From the NCBI RefSeq assembly GCF_044784365.2, contig NZ_CP173065.2: DNA of 64,000 bases, one strand, 5' to 3'. A program made the position numbers and the translations under genes. This stretch comes from Cetobacterium_A somerae (GTDB lineage Bacteria > Fusobacteriota > Fusobacteriia > Fusobacteriales > Fusobacteriaceae). This document shows positions 37,783-46,141 of this stretch, one piece after another. Below the pieces are notes generated by a model. That model made no database searches. It saw only the letters and a list, made by a program, of their open reading frames with translations, and was not told the DNA's origin. The stretch's first letter is position 1. Each line of letters starts with the position of its first letter.

Positions 37783-38802
37783 ATGTATGTAGTGTTAAAA
37801 GAAAGTGCTACATCTGAAGAAATCTTAGAGCTGAAGAAATTTATACAAAAAACAGGACATGGAGCTTTAGAGATTTTAGATGGTAGCATAAAAAAAATAG
37901 GAATAATGGGAAAAAAAGATGGACTAACTAAGGAAGAATTGAAGGAATTCTCAATAGTTAAGGAGACTATAAAGATAGGAAAGCCTTTTAAGTTCGTTAG
38001 TCGAGAGTTTAAAAAAGAGGATACCCTTATAGAAATAAAAGGTAGGAAAATAGGTGGTACAGATTTAATTTTAATGGCAGGGCCATGTTCAATTGAAAAT
38101 AAAGAGATGATAATGGACATTGCTAAAGTAGTAAAGGAAAATGGAGGAGAATTTTTAAGAGGTGGAGCTTTTAAGCCAAGAACATCTCCATATGACTTCC
38201 AAGGTTTAGGAGAAGAGGGCCTAAAATATATGAGAGAAGCATGTGATAAATATGACCTTGTAATGGTAACAGAAGTAATGGATACTAGAGATATAGAGTT
38301 GATAGAAAAATATACAGATATATTTCAAGTTGGAGCTAGAAATATGCAAAATTTTAGCTTATTAAAGGAACTAGGAAAGACAAATAAGCCTATTCTTTTA
38401 AAAAGAGGATTAAGTGCTACAATAAGAGAGTTTTTAATGGCGGCAGAATATATAGTTGCTTTTGGTAATGAAAAAGTTATTCTTTGTGAAAGAGGAATTA
38501 GAACATTTGAAATTGCAACTAGAAATACTGTTGATATAAATGGTGTAGCACTTTTAAAAGAAAAATCTCATCTTCCAATTATAATAGATGCAAGTCATGG
38601 AACGGGTAAAAAATCTTTAGTTGAACCAGTGACACTAGGATGTATCCTAGCAGGAGCTGATGGTGCGATGGTAGAAATACATCAAAATCCAGCATGTGCT
38701 TTATCTGATGGAGAACAAAGTTTAAATTTTCAAGAGTTTGAAATTTTATGTAAAAAAATGAAAAAAACATTGGAATTTAAAGAGAGTTTAAAATGTTTAT
38801 AG
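37783..38802 (+). CDS. aroF: 3-deoxy-7-phosphoheptulonate (DAHP) synthase, class I-beta
   Basis: First step of the shikimate pathway: PEP + erythrose 4-phosphate to DAHP. Residues about 1-70 are the ferredoxin-like/ACT-type regulatory domain seen in Thermotoga-type enzymes (KFIQKTGHGALEILDG); the TIM barrel follows with MAGPCSIENKE, RGGAFKPRTSPYDFQG, QVGARNMQN, LKRGLSAT, CERGIRTFE and DASHGTGKK. Length 339 is normal. ATG 37783 is chosen; the in-frame GTG 37774 lies in the AGGTGA ribosome site. Overlaps pgeF by 10 bases. Confidence 0.96.
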   Translation: MYVVLKESATSEEILELKKFIQKTGHGALEILDGSIKKIGIMGKKDGLTKEELKEFSIVKETIKIGKPFKFVSREFKKEDTLIEIKGRKIGGTDLILMAGPCSIENKEMIMDIAKVVKENGGEFLRGGAFKPRTSPYDFQGLGEEGLKYMREACDKYDLVMVTEVMDTRDIELIEKYTDIFQVGARNMQNFSLLKELGKTNKPILLKRGLSATIREFLMAAEYIVAFGNEKVILCERGIRTFEIATRNTVDINGVALLKEKSHLPIIIDASHGTGKKSLVEPVTLGCILAGADGAMVEIHQNPACALSDGEQSLNFQEFEILCKKMKKTLEFKESLKCL

Positions 38803-39524
38803 ATAAAGAATTTTATTATGAACTTGATGAGTTTTCAAAGTTAGGATTAAAGGCAATTTACACTACTAAAAGCTTTGGAGATGTAAAAAAAGAAGAGGAT
38901 AGAAATAAAATTAACTCAATATTAAATATAGAGGATAAAAAAATTTATTCAGGATTTCAAACACACTCATCAAATATTGTAGTTATTGATAAAGAAACAA
39001 CAACTTATTCAGAAGATACAGATGGATTTATAACTAAAAGAGATGACGTAGTTATATTTACAAAATATGCTGATTGTTTGCCGATCTATATATATGATAG
39101 TGAAAATGGCGCTTTTGGATGTATTCATTCAGGATGGGTAGGAAGTTTTGAAAATATTGGTTCAAAAGCTATTGAGATGATGATAAAAGAATTTAATAGT
39201 AAGGTAAAAAATATTATAGTAGCATTTGGAATAGGAATATCTCTTGAGAATTATGAAGTATCAGAAGATTTTTACTTGAAATTTAAGAGAAAATTTAATG
39301 AGAAACTTTTAGAAAAAGTTTTTTTAAAAAAAGAAAGTAAATATTATTTTGATAACCAGAAATTTAATTATAATCTTATGAAAGAGATTGGAATACAGGA
39401 AAAAAATATAATAACTAATAATCTATGCACATATAGAGATAATTTTCACTCTTATAGAAGAGAAAAAGAGGATTCAGGAAGAAATGGAGCATATATATTT
39501 GTTGACAAAAATAGAAAAAAGTGA
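38793..39524 (+). CDS. pgeF: Peptidoglycan editing factor PgeF / YfiH-YlmD laccase-like protein
   Basis: DUF152 protein of 243 residues. Homologues act as adenosine phosphorylase/deaminase and keep muropeptides from being made with serine in place of alanine. Zinc-site motifs: HSSNIVVID (His), TKYADCLPIYIYD (Cys) and GCIHSGWVGSFENIG (His). N-terminal residues GLKAIYTTKSFGDV also match. ATG 38793 lies inside the end of aroF. The rpsB promoter lies inside its last codons. Confidence 0.92.
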   Translation: MFIDKEFYYELDEFSKLGLKAIYTTKSFGDVKKEEDRNKINSILNIEDKKIYSGFQTHSSNIVVIDKETTTYSEDTDGFITKRDDVVIFTKYADCLPIYIYDSENGAFGCIHSGWVGSFENIGSKAIEMMIKEFNSKVKNIIVAFGIGISLENYEVSEDFYLKFKRKFNEKLLEKVFLKKESKYYFDNQKFNYNLMKEIGIQEKNIITNNLCTYRDNFHSYRREKEDSGRNGAYIFVDKNRKK

Positions 39525-39530
39525 TACAAT
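39502..39530 (+). promoter_or_regulatory. Promoter of rpsB-tsf
   Basis: TTGACA (39502-39507), 17-base spacer, TACAAT (39525-39530). The -35 is within the pgeF coding end. Confidence 0.9.
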
Positions 39531-39555
39531 AATTTGCTAATAAAATGCACATTGA

Positions 39556-39615
39556 TTATTTCTAAACAAGGTGCCCTTAGGGGATGTTTAGTTTTGAGAT
39601 CAGTGGAAGAAATAA
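39556..39615 (+). promoter_or_regulatory. Structured rpsB leader, candidate S2 autoregulatory element
   Basis: Outer stem TTATTTCT (39556-39563) with AGAAATAA (39608-39615) encloses a hairpin CTAAACA (39562-39568)/TGTTTAG (39585-39591) with a GC-rich loop AGGTGCCCTTAGGGGA. The structure ends 7 bases before the AGGAGG, a good position to gate translation. Confidence 0.5.
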
Positions 39616-39638
39616 CCAAAATTAGGAGGAATTAAAAA

Positions 39639-40382
39639 ATGGCAGTAATTACTATGAAACAATTACTTGAAGCTGGAGTTCACTTTGGACACCAAGCTAA
39701 GAGATGGAATCCAAAGATGTCTAAGTACATCTTCACTGAGAGAAACGGAATCCACGTAATCGATTTACACAAATCTTTAAAGAAAATTGAGGAAGCTTAT
39801 GCTGTAATGAGAGAAATCGCAGCAAACGGTGGAAAAGTTTTATTCGTAGGAACTAAAAAGCAAGCTCAAGAAGCTGTAAAAGATCAAGCTGAAAGATCAG
39901 GAATGTACTACGTAAACAACAGATGGTTAGGTGGAATGTTAACAAACTACAAAACTATCCAAACTAGAGTAGAGAGATTAAAAGAATTAGAGAGAATGGA
40001 TGCTGATGGAACATTAGATACAGCATACACTAAAAAAGAGGCTTCTAACTTCAGAAAAGAGTTAGTAAAACTTTCTAAAAACTTATCAGGAATTAAAGAT
40101 ATGAAAGAAGTTCCAGCTGCTATATTCGTAGTAGACGTTAAGAAAGAAACATTAGCAGTAGTAGAAGCTGCTAAATTAGGAATCCCTGTATTCGCTATGA
40201 TCGATACAAACGTGGATCCTGATTTAATAACTTACCCAATTCCAGCAAATGACGACGCTATCAGATCAGTAAAGTTAATCGCTTCTGTAATGGCTAACGC
40301 TATCATCGAAGGAAACCAAGGAAAAGAAAACGCTGCAGTTTCAAACGACGAAATCGTTGTTGAAGAAGGATCAGCTGAGTAA
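39639..40382 (+). CDS. rpsB: 30S ribosomal protein S2
   Basis: Small-subunit protein, 247 residues. MKQLLEAGVHFGHQAKRWNPKM, NNRWLGGMLTNYKTI and PVFAMIDTNVDPDLITYPIPANDDA are diagnostic. AGGAGG precedes the ATG. Codon use is biased to C-ending codons, indicating high expression. Cotranscribed with tsf. Confidence 0.99.
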   Translation: MAVITMKQLLEAGVHFGHQAKRWNPKMSKYIFTERNGIHVIDLHKSLKKIEEAYAVMREIAANGGKVLFVGTKKQAQEAVKDQAERSGMYYVNNRWLGGMLTNYKTIQTRVERLKELERMDADGTLDTAYTKKEASNFRKELVKLSKNLSGIKDMKEVPAAIFVVDVKKETLAVVEAAKLGIPVFAMIDTNVDPDLITYPIPANDDAIRSVKLIASVMANAIIEGNQGKENAAVSNDEIVVEEGSAE

Positions 40383-40400
40383 TAAATACTTGAATTTAAT

Positions 40401-40427
40401 GGAATTGAGAGCTATGCCCTCAATTCC
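40401..40427 (+). other. Hairpin between rpsB and tsf
   Basis: GGAATTGAG / CTCAATTCC stem with a 9-base loop and no T run after it, so an mRNA-processing or attenuating hairpin rather than a full terminator. Confidence 0.5.
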
Positions 40428-40474
40428 TTGTACTATATAGATATGTAAAAATTCTAAAAATTTAGGAGGAAAAA

Positions 40475-41362
40475 ATGGCAGAGATTACAGCAAAATTAGT
40501 AAAAGAACTAAGAGATAGAACTGGTGCTGGAATGATGGATTGTAAAAAAGCATTAGGAGAAACAAACGGAGATATCGAAAAAGCGATAGACTTACTAAGA
40601 GAGAAAGGAATTGCTAAAGCTGCTAAGAAATCAGGAAGAACAGCTGCAGAGGGATTAATATTTGACGGTGTTTCTGCTGATAACAAAACAGCAGTAGTAT
40701 TAGAGTTCAACTCTGAGACAGACTTCGTTGCTAAAAACGATGAGTTCAAAGCTTTAGGAGCAAAAATGGTAGAGATCGCTTTAAGACCAGAGATCAAAAC
40801 TGTTGAAGATTTAAAAGCTGCTGAGATTGATGGAGTTACAGTTGAAACAACTATAACTAACTTAATCGCAAAAATCGGAGAGAACATGTCTCTAAGAAGA
40901 TTTGAAAAAGTAACTACTGAAGGGTTTGTAACTACTTACAACCACTTAGGAGGAAAATTAGGAGTTATCGTTGAGATGACTGGAGAGGCAACAGAAGCTA
41001 ACATTACTAAAGCTAAGGATATCGCAATGCACGTAGCAGCTATGGATCCTAAATATGTTGACAGATCAGTTGTAACAACAGATGATTTAGATAGAGAGAG
41101 AGAGATTTCTAGAAAGCAATTAGAAGCTGAAGGAAAACCTGCTCAAATTATCGAAAAGATTTTAGTTGGAAAAATGAACAAGTTCTATGAGGAGAGCTGT
41201 TTAGTTGACCAAATTTTCGTAAAAGCTGAAAATAAAGAGACAGTTGCAGAGTACGCAGGAGATATTAAAGTAGTTTCTTTCGCTAGATACAAAGTTGGAG
41301 AAGGAATCGAAAAAGAAGAAGTAGATTTCGCAGCAGAGGTTGCAGCTCAACTTAACGCGTAA
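40475..41362 (+). CDS. tsf: Translation elongation factor Ts
   Basis: Guanine-nucleotide exchange factor of EF-Tu. N-terminal UBA-like domain with LRDRTGAGMMDCKKALGETNGD, then TDFVAKNDEF and GENMSLRRF, and the coiled-coil/C-terminal region. Length 295 is normal. TAGGAGG precedes the ATG. Second gene of the rpsB operon, ended by a strong terminator. Confidence 0.99.
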   Translation: MAEITAKLVKELRDRTGAGMMDCKKALGETNGDIEKAIDLLREKGIAKAAKKSGRTAAEGLIFDGVSADNKTAVVLEFNSETDFVAKNDEFKALGAKMVEIALRPEIKTVEDLKAAEIDGVTVETTITNLIAKIGENMSLRRFEKVTTEGFVTTYNHLGGKLGVIVEMTGEATEANITKAKDIAMHVAAMDPKYVDRSVVTTDDLDREREISRKQLEAEGKPAQIIEKILVGKMNKFYEESCLVDQIFVKAENKETVAEYAGDIKVVSFARYKVGEGIEKEEVDFAAEVAAQLNA

Positions 41363-41376
41363 TACAACAAAGTATA

Positions 41377-41404
41377 GGGGTGCGACTTAGCACCCCCTTT
41401 TTTT
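41377..41404 (+). terminator. Terminator of rpsB-tsf
   Basis: GGGGTGC / GCACCCC stem, 6-base loop, T run. Confidence 0.93.
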
Positions 41405-41437
41405 AAGCTAAATATGATAATAGAGGAGAGTTTTGAG

Positions 41438-42154
41438 ATGAAGCCAATTTATAATAGAATTCTATTAAAATTAAGTGGAGAAGCTTTAATGGGAGACCAA
41501 GAATTTGGAATCTCTTCAGAGACAATAACTTCATATGCTAAACAAATAAAAGAGATAGCAGACTTAGGAGTAGAAGTAGGAATAGTTATCGGTGGTGGTA
41601 ATATATTTAGAGGATTATCTGGAACTGAACAAGGAATAGACAGAGTAACTGGAGATCACATGGGTATGTTAGCAACAGTTATAAACTCACTGGCTCTTCA
41701 AAACGCAATTGAATTATTAGGAGTACCTACAAGAGTACAAACTGCAATCGAAATTCCAAAGGTAGCTGAACCTTTTATAAAGAGAAAGGCCCAAAGACAT
41801 TTAGAGAAGGGTAGAGTTGTAATATTTGGTGGTGGAACAGGTAACCCTTATTTCACAACTGATACAGCAGCAGCACTTAGAGCGATAGAGATTAACGCAG
41901 ATGTTGTAATAAAAGCAACTAAAGTTGATGGAATCTATGATAAGGATCCTGTAAAGTTTGCTGATGCAAAAAAATATACAGATGTTACTTATACAGAGGT
42001 TTTAAATAAAGATTTAAAAGTTATGGATGCAACTGCAATCTCTTTATGTAGAGAAAATAAGTTACCAATAGTTGTATTTGATTCATTAACAGAGGGAAAT
42101 ATAAAAAGAGTAGTTCTTGGTGAAAAAATAGGAACAACAGTAATAAACGGATAA
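41438..42154 (+). CDS. pyrH: Uridylate kinase
   Basis: Hexameric UMP kinase of pyrimidine metabolism, unrelated to eukaryotic UMP/CMP kinases. RILLKLSGEALMG, VIGGGNIFRG, TGDHMGMLATVINSLALQ, GGTGNPYFTTDTAAALRA are family motifs; 238 residues. ATG 41438, 7 bases after GAGGAGAG, is chosen over the in-frame ATG 41414. Followed after 15 bases by frr, the usual tsf-pyrH-frr order. Confidence 0.98.
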   Translation: MKPIYNRILLKLSGEALMGDQEFGISSETITSYAKQIKEIADLGVEVGIVIGGGNIFRGLSGTEQGIDRVTGDHMGMLATVINSLALQNAIELLGVPTRVQTAIEIPKVAEPFIKRKAQRHLEKGRVVIFGGGTGNPYFTTDTAAALRAIEINADVVIKATKVDGIYDKDPVKFADAKKYTDVTYTEVLNKDLKVMDATAISLCRENKLPIVVFDSLTEGNIKRVVLGEKIGTTVING

Positions 42155-42169
42155 TTTTAGGAGGGTAAA

Positions 42170-42730
42170 ATGAGCGCACAAGTAATAATGAATGATTGTA
42201 AAGATAAAATGAATAAAGCTATCGAATCTACAAAGCATAAATTTGCATCAATAAGAGCAGGTAGAGCTAACGTTTCAATGTTAGATGGAATAAAAATAGA
42301 GCAATATGGATCATTAATGCCATTAAATCAAGTTGGAACTGTATCAGCTCCAGAAGCTAGATTATTAGTAATCGATCCTTGGGATAAATCAGTTATACCT
42401 ACAATTGAAAAGTCTATAATGACTTCAAATTTAGGATTAACTCCAAACAACGATGGAAAAGTTATTAGATTAATGATACCTGAGTTAACTGCTGATAGAA
42501 GAAAAGAGTATGTAAAATTTGCTAAGACTGAAGCAGAAAATGGAAAAGTTGCAGTTAGAAATATCAGAAAAGATATGAACAATAACTTAAGAAAGTTAGA
42601 GAAAGAAGGAGAAATAACTGAGGACGATTTAAAGAGATTTGAAGATGATGTTCAAAAGTTAACAGATGCAACAATTAAAACAATTGATCAACTTCTTGCT
42701 TTAAAAGAAAAAGAGATTACAACTGTATAA
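42170..42730 (+). CDS. frr: Ribosome recycling factor
   Basis: tRNA-mimic that splits post-termination ribosomes with EF-G. Three-helix bundle with the RRF patterns IRAGRANVSMLDGIKIEQYG, DPWDKSVIPTIEKSI, PELTADRRKEYVKFAK and RNIRKDMNNNLRKLEKEGEITEDD. Length 186 normal. Its end overlaps the convergent modB by 14 bases. Confidence 0.98.
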   Translation: MSAQVIMNDCKDKMNKAIESTKHKFASIRAGRANVSMLDGIKIEQYGSLMPLNQVGTVSAPEARLLVIDPWDKSVIPTIEKSIMTSNLGLTPNNDGKVIRLMIPELTADRRKEYVKFAKTEAENGKVAVRNIRKDMNNNLRKLEKEGEITEDDLKRFEDDVQKLTDATIKTIDQLLALKEKEITTV

Positions 42731-43400
42731 TGTTGAAAAGAGAGCTAAGTTTAGCTCTCTTTTTTGTAAGTAAAATATATAATATTAAGAATAAACCACT
42801 AAAAAATAATAAAATTATTAAAACTTCATTAGCTGAGGAATAATTTCCAGACTCAATAGCAGAGTATAAAGCTAATGGTAAAGTTTGAGTTCTTCCAGGA
42901 ATATTTCCAGCAATTAAAATAGTTGCTCCAAATTCTCCAAAAGCTCGCCCAATTCCTAGAATAACTCCAGAAAAAACTTTTCGATAACTTAATGGAAGGT
43001 AAACATACTTAATCATATTTAATTTAGAGACCCCGAGGCATTGCGCTGTTTCTATATAAGCTTTATCAATAGTATCAAACCCAACTTTAACGCCTTGGTA
43101 TATTATAGGCAGAGAAACTATTATTGCAGCAATAGCCGCTCCTTCAAAAGAAAATATAAATCTAAAGCTAAAAAGGTTATAAAAAACTTTTCCAATAAAA
43201 CTATTTTTTCCTAAAAAAATAATCAACATATATCCAATAACAGAAGGAGGTAAAAAAATAGGTAAAGTAACTATAAATTCTATTATTTTTTTTAGATTAT
43301 TTTTATTATTAAAGGAAAAATAAAGTATAATACTAAAAAGTAAATTAAATGTTAGAGATAAAAAAACAATACTTAAAGACAATTTAAGAGGTGTAATCAT
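42717..43400 (-). CDS. modB: Molybdate ABC transporter permease ModB
   Basis: Inner-membrane permease of about 227 residues and five to six TM helices; EAA loop YIETAQCLGVSKLNMIKYVYLP and RAFGEFGATILIAGNIPGRTQTLPLALY are typical of ModB. ATG 43400 is chosen because it overlaps the modA stop as ATGA; a TTG at 43406 is the alternative. The last ~12 residues are encoded through the frr terminator hairpin. No ModC ATPase gene is next to it or elsewhere in the window. Confidence 0.9.
   Translation of the reverse strand: MITPLKLSLSIVFLSLTFNLLFSIILYFSFNNKNNLKKIIEFIVTLPIFLPPSVIGYMLIIFLGKNSFIGKVFYNLFSFRFIFSFEGAAIAAIIVSLPIIYQGVKVGFDTIDKAYIETAQCLGVSKLNMIKYVYLPLSYRKVFSGVILGIGRAFGEFGATILIAGNIPGRTQTLPLALYSAIESGNYSSANEVLIILLFFSGLFLILYILLTKKRAKLSSLFNIIQL
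42736..42765. terminator. Terminator between frr and modB
   Basis: AAAAGAGAGCTAA / TTAGCTCTCTTTT stem, two-base loop plus flanks, T run on the plus strand. It lies inside the 3' coding end of modB. Confidence 0.85.
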
Positions 43401-44056
43401 TCCCAACCTTTTCCTCTTAAAAATTTTAAAAATTTCTCAGCATCCTCTTTATTTTTAGTTGTTTTTGAAATACCAATTGAATATTCAATTGGTTTATGAA
43501 GATTTGTTGGAAAAACTTCAATAACTTTAGAATTTTTTAACAACTTTGCATCTGTTAAATAAACTATACCAAAATCGGCTTCTCCTAATTCAACATAAGA
43601 AAGTACACTTCTAACATCTTTTCCGTGCACTAAAGAGTAATCTTTTAATGGAAGGTTATTTAAAACTTCAGTTGCATATTGGCCAGCAGGAACATACATA
43701 GGGTCACCAATAGCTAAAACACCGTTATTAGAAGATGTGTTGTTATTTTTTATTAAAACTAAAGAGTTTTCTAAAATAACTTCTTCATTGAATATATAAT
43801 TATTATTTTTTAAATCAATCATATAATCTCTGTTAGCAAGAAAAATAACATCAACATCTCCACCCTGTTCTAGTTGTCTTTTTAAAGTTCCAGAACCTCC
43901 TAAATTTAAAGAGATAGTCAATTCAGGATCTATAGCTTTGTATTCTTGAATATTTTTTTCTAAATACTCTTTTAAAGACGCTGCACCACTTATTAAAATC
44001 TCTTTAGAAAAAATAGATTGAAATAAAATAATGAAAATAAAAATAATATTTTTCAT
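43397..44056 (-). CDS. modA: Molybdate-binding protein ModA
   Basis: Periplasmic molybdate/tungstate-binding protein. N-terminal hydrophobic signal (IIFIFIILFQSIFS), then ILISGAASLKEYLE, LNLGGSGTLKRQLEQG and DVDVIFLANRDYM, and later VRSVLSYVELGEADFGIVYLTDA, all ModA-like. 219 residues from ATG 44056; the ATG at 44068 would put the G-rich ribosome site inside the gene. 21 bases after coaX and overlapping modB, so coaX-modA-modB form an operon. Confidence 0.9.
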   Translation of the reverse strand: MKNIIFIFIILFQSIFSKEILISGAASLKEYLEKNIQEYKAIDPELTISLNLGGSGTLKRQLEQGGDVDVIFLANRDYMIDLKNNNYIFNEEVILENSLVLIKNNNTSSNNGVLAIGDPMYVPAGQYATEVLNNLPLKDYSLVHGKDVRSVLSYVELGEADFGIVYLTDAKLLKNSKVIEVFPTNLHKPIEYSIGISKTTKNKEDAEKFLKFLRGKGWE

Positions 44057-44077
44057 AAATCCCCCCATTAGTTAATA

Positions 44078-44845
44078 TTATTTATTCATTTGATAAAGAG
44101 TATATAAACCTCTAAGACTTAATTCAGGACAATATTCATCGATTTCTTGAATCTCTGCAAAAAGAATTTTTCCTAGACCTCCTGTAGCTATAATATATGG
44201 ATCAGGAACAATTTTTTTTATTTCATGTATGATATTTTTTAATTGCCCAGCATAACCGTAGAAAATTCCAGCTTGAATTTGTTCAGCAGTATTTCTACCA
44301 AGAACACTTTCTGGAGTACTAAATTTAACTTTAGGAAGTTTAGCAGTATTTCCAAATAAAGCATTAATAGACATCTCTATTCCAGGTAAAATTCCACCTC
44401 CAATATAAACTCCATCTTTTAAAACCTCATATGTAGTTGCAGTTCCAAGATCGAATATAACAAGATTTTTCTTTGGATAATCAATTATAGCTTGGGCAAT
44501 ATCAATAATTCTATCAGCACCAAAACCATTTATTTGAAGATTTTCAGCAAAAGAAAATGGAAGTTTTAAATTTAAATCTATAATCATAGGTTCAATTTTA
44601 AAGTATTTTCTTCCTAGAAATTGAAATATTCCAATTAAATTTGGAACGACAGATGAAATAACAATTCCATTTAATTCTTTAATTTCAACACCATTAAAAT
44701 CACATATATTTTTCAAGTATGAAAAGTATTCATCCTCAGTTAATTTTTCATTTGAAGATACTCTAAAGCTAAGTAGAACCTCTCCTTTTGGATTAAGTAA
44801 ACCAGTAACAATATGAGTATTTCCAATATCTACAGCTAAAAGCAT
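44078..44845 (-). CDS. coaX: Type III pantothenate kinase
   Basis: First step of CoA synthesis, phosphorylating pantothenate; ASKHA-fold enzyme. MLLAVDIGNTHIVTGL (phosphate loop with D6), GADRIIDIAQA, VIFDLGTATTYEVL and GGGILPGIEMS are family motifs; 255 residues. First gene of the leftward unit with modA-modB. Confidence 0.96.
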   Translation of the reverse strand: MLLAVDIGNTHIVTGLLNPKGEVLLSFRVSSNEKLTEDEYFSYLKNICDFNGVEIKELNGIVISSVVPNLIGIFQFLGRKYFKIEPMIIDLNLKLPFSFAENLQINGFGADRIIDIAQAIIDYPKKNLVIFDLGTATTYEVLKDGVYIGGGILPGIEMSINALFGNTAKLPKVKFSTPESVLGRNTAEQIQAGIFYGYAGQLKNIIHEIKKIVPDPYIIATGGLGKILFAEIQEIDEYCPELSLRGLYTLYQMNK

Positions 44846-44971
44846 GTAATCACCGCCTAATAAAAATTTAGATAATCCATATTATAAACTATATTTGAAA
44901 AAATGTAAATTTTTCTCGGATAAATTATTTAAATGAATTATAATGTAATAAATAGAGTATGAGGTGTTTAT

Positions 44972-45820
44972 ATGAAAAAATCAGTAGGAATAGTTGTAGA
45001 ATATAATCCCTTTCATAATGGACATAAATATCATTGTATAAAGGCTAAAGAGCACGGTGATGTTGTAGTTGCAGTTATGAGTGGAGATTATGTTCAAAGA
45101 GGAGAACCAGCTTTTATAGATAGATGGACAAGAGCGGAGTTAGCTTTAAAAAATGGTGTTGATATAGTGGTGGAGTTGCCGATATTCTATTCAACACAAA
45201 GTGCAGAAATATTTGCTAGAGGAGCAATAGGAATATTAAATTTAATGAATATAGAAAAACTAGTTTTTGGGTCTGAAACTGGGGATGTAAAAAAACTAAT
45301 CGAAAGAGGAGATTTAGAAGAACAAGAGGAGTTTAAAGTAGAACTAAAAAAACAATTGAAAGAGGGACATTCTTATCCAACAGCTTATTCAAATACTTTA
45401 AAGATATTAGATAAAACAGATGAGTTAGATTCTAATGATATTTTAGGTGTTGAGTATATTAAGGCTTTAAAATTTTGGAAAAGTAAAATAGAACCAATTG
45501 CTATAAAGAGAGAAAAAAGTGGATATTATTCAGAAGAGATAAAAGATGGAATTGCTAGTGCCACTGGTATTAGAAAAAAAATTCAATCTGGAGAAGAGAT
45601 AAAAGATGTTGTACCAGATACAACATATGAAATATTAAAAGAGAGTTTAGAAAAAAATAGCTTTGCAAAATTACAAGATTTTTATCCTTTTATAAGACAT
45701 AGAATACTTTTAGAAAAAGAAAAACTAGAAAGAATTCAAGATATTGAACAGGGATATGAAAATAGAATATATGAGGCTGCTTTTTCTTGTAAGGAATTTG
45801 AAAGTTTTTTGAAAAAATAA
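44972..45820 (+). CDS. tmcAL: tRNA(Met) cytidine acetate ligase TmcAL, frame-0 part
   Basis: N-terminal 282 residues of the ATP-dependent enzyme that makes ac4C34 in elongator tRNA-Met. Nucleotidyltransferase signature VEYNPFHNGHKYH, then VMSGDYVQRGEPAF and FARGAIGIL are intact. The family is about 390-400 residues; here the frame ends early at TAA 45818-45820. The missing C-terminus continues at once in the -1 frame (next entry). The frame-0 codons at the junction form T_TTT_TTG (45805-45811), a known slippery heptamer, so programmed shift, mutation and assembly error are all possible. A shift would give 387 residues. Confidence 0.85.
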   Translation: MKKSVGIVVEYNPFHNGHKYHCIKAKEHGDVVVAVMSGDYVQRGEPAFIDRWTRAELALKNGVDIVVELPIFYSTQSAEIFARGAIGILNLMNIEKLVFGSETGDVKKLIERGDLEEQEEFKVELKKQLKEGHSYPTAYSNTLKILDKTDELDSNDILGVEYIKALKFWKSKIEPIAIKREKSGYYSEEIKDGIASATGIRKKIQSGEEIKDVVPDTTYEILKESLEKNSFAKLQDFYPFIRHRILLEKEKLERIQDIEQGYENRIYEAAFSCKEFESFLKK

Positions 45821-46134
45821 AAAGTAAAAGATATACTCAAGGAAGAGTTCAGAGAATTTTAATTCACATACTTTTAGGAATAGAAAAAAAGCAAATAGAA
45901 AAAGTAAAAGAAAAAATTCCTTATATAAGAGTTTTAGGATTTACTAAAGAGGGACAAAATTATTTAAAAAAATTAAAAGATGAAGAAGTAGAAGTTTTGA
46001 CTTCATTAAAAAATATACAAAAATATTTAGAGAAAGATTCCTTAGATTTATTAGAACAAAATGAAGTGGCAAGTAAAATTTATGCAATGGTAAATCCGTA
46101 TGAGGATAGAAAAATACCTATAATTATAAAGTAG
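45811..46134 (+). pseudogene. tmcAL: C-terminal part of TmcAL in the -1 frame
   Basis: Reads EKIKSKRYTQGRVQRILIHIL onward and ends VNPYEDRKIPIIIK, 107 residues that match the RNA-binding C-terminal part of TmcAL, with no start codon or ribosome site of its own at its beginning. It follows the frame-0 part with no gap. Codon use is normal and it has no other stop, so the break is either recent, an assembly error, or bypassed by frameshifting. Filed as pseudogene only because it lacks its own start. Confidence 0.8.
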
Positions 46135-46141
46135 AGGTACT

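Noticed and set aside
40401..40427. rpsB-tsf hairpin as a terminator
   Set aside because: No T run follows and the next gene belongs to the same ribosomal operon.
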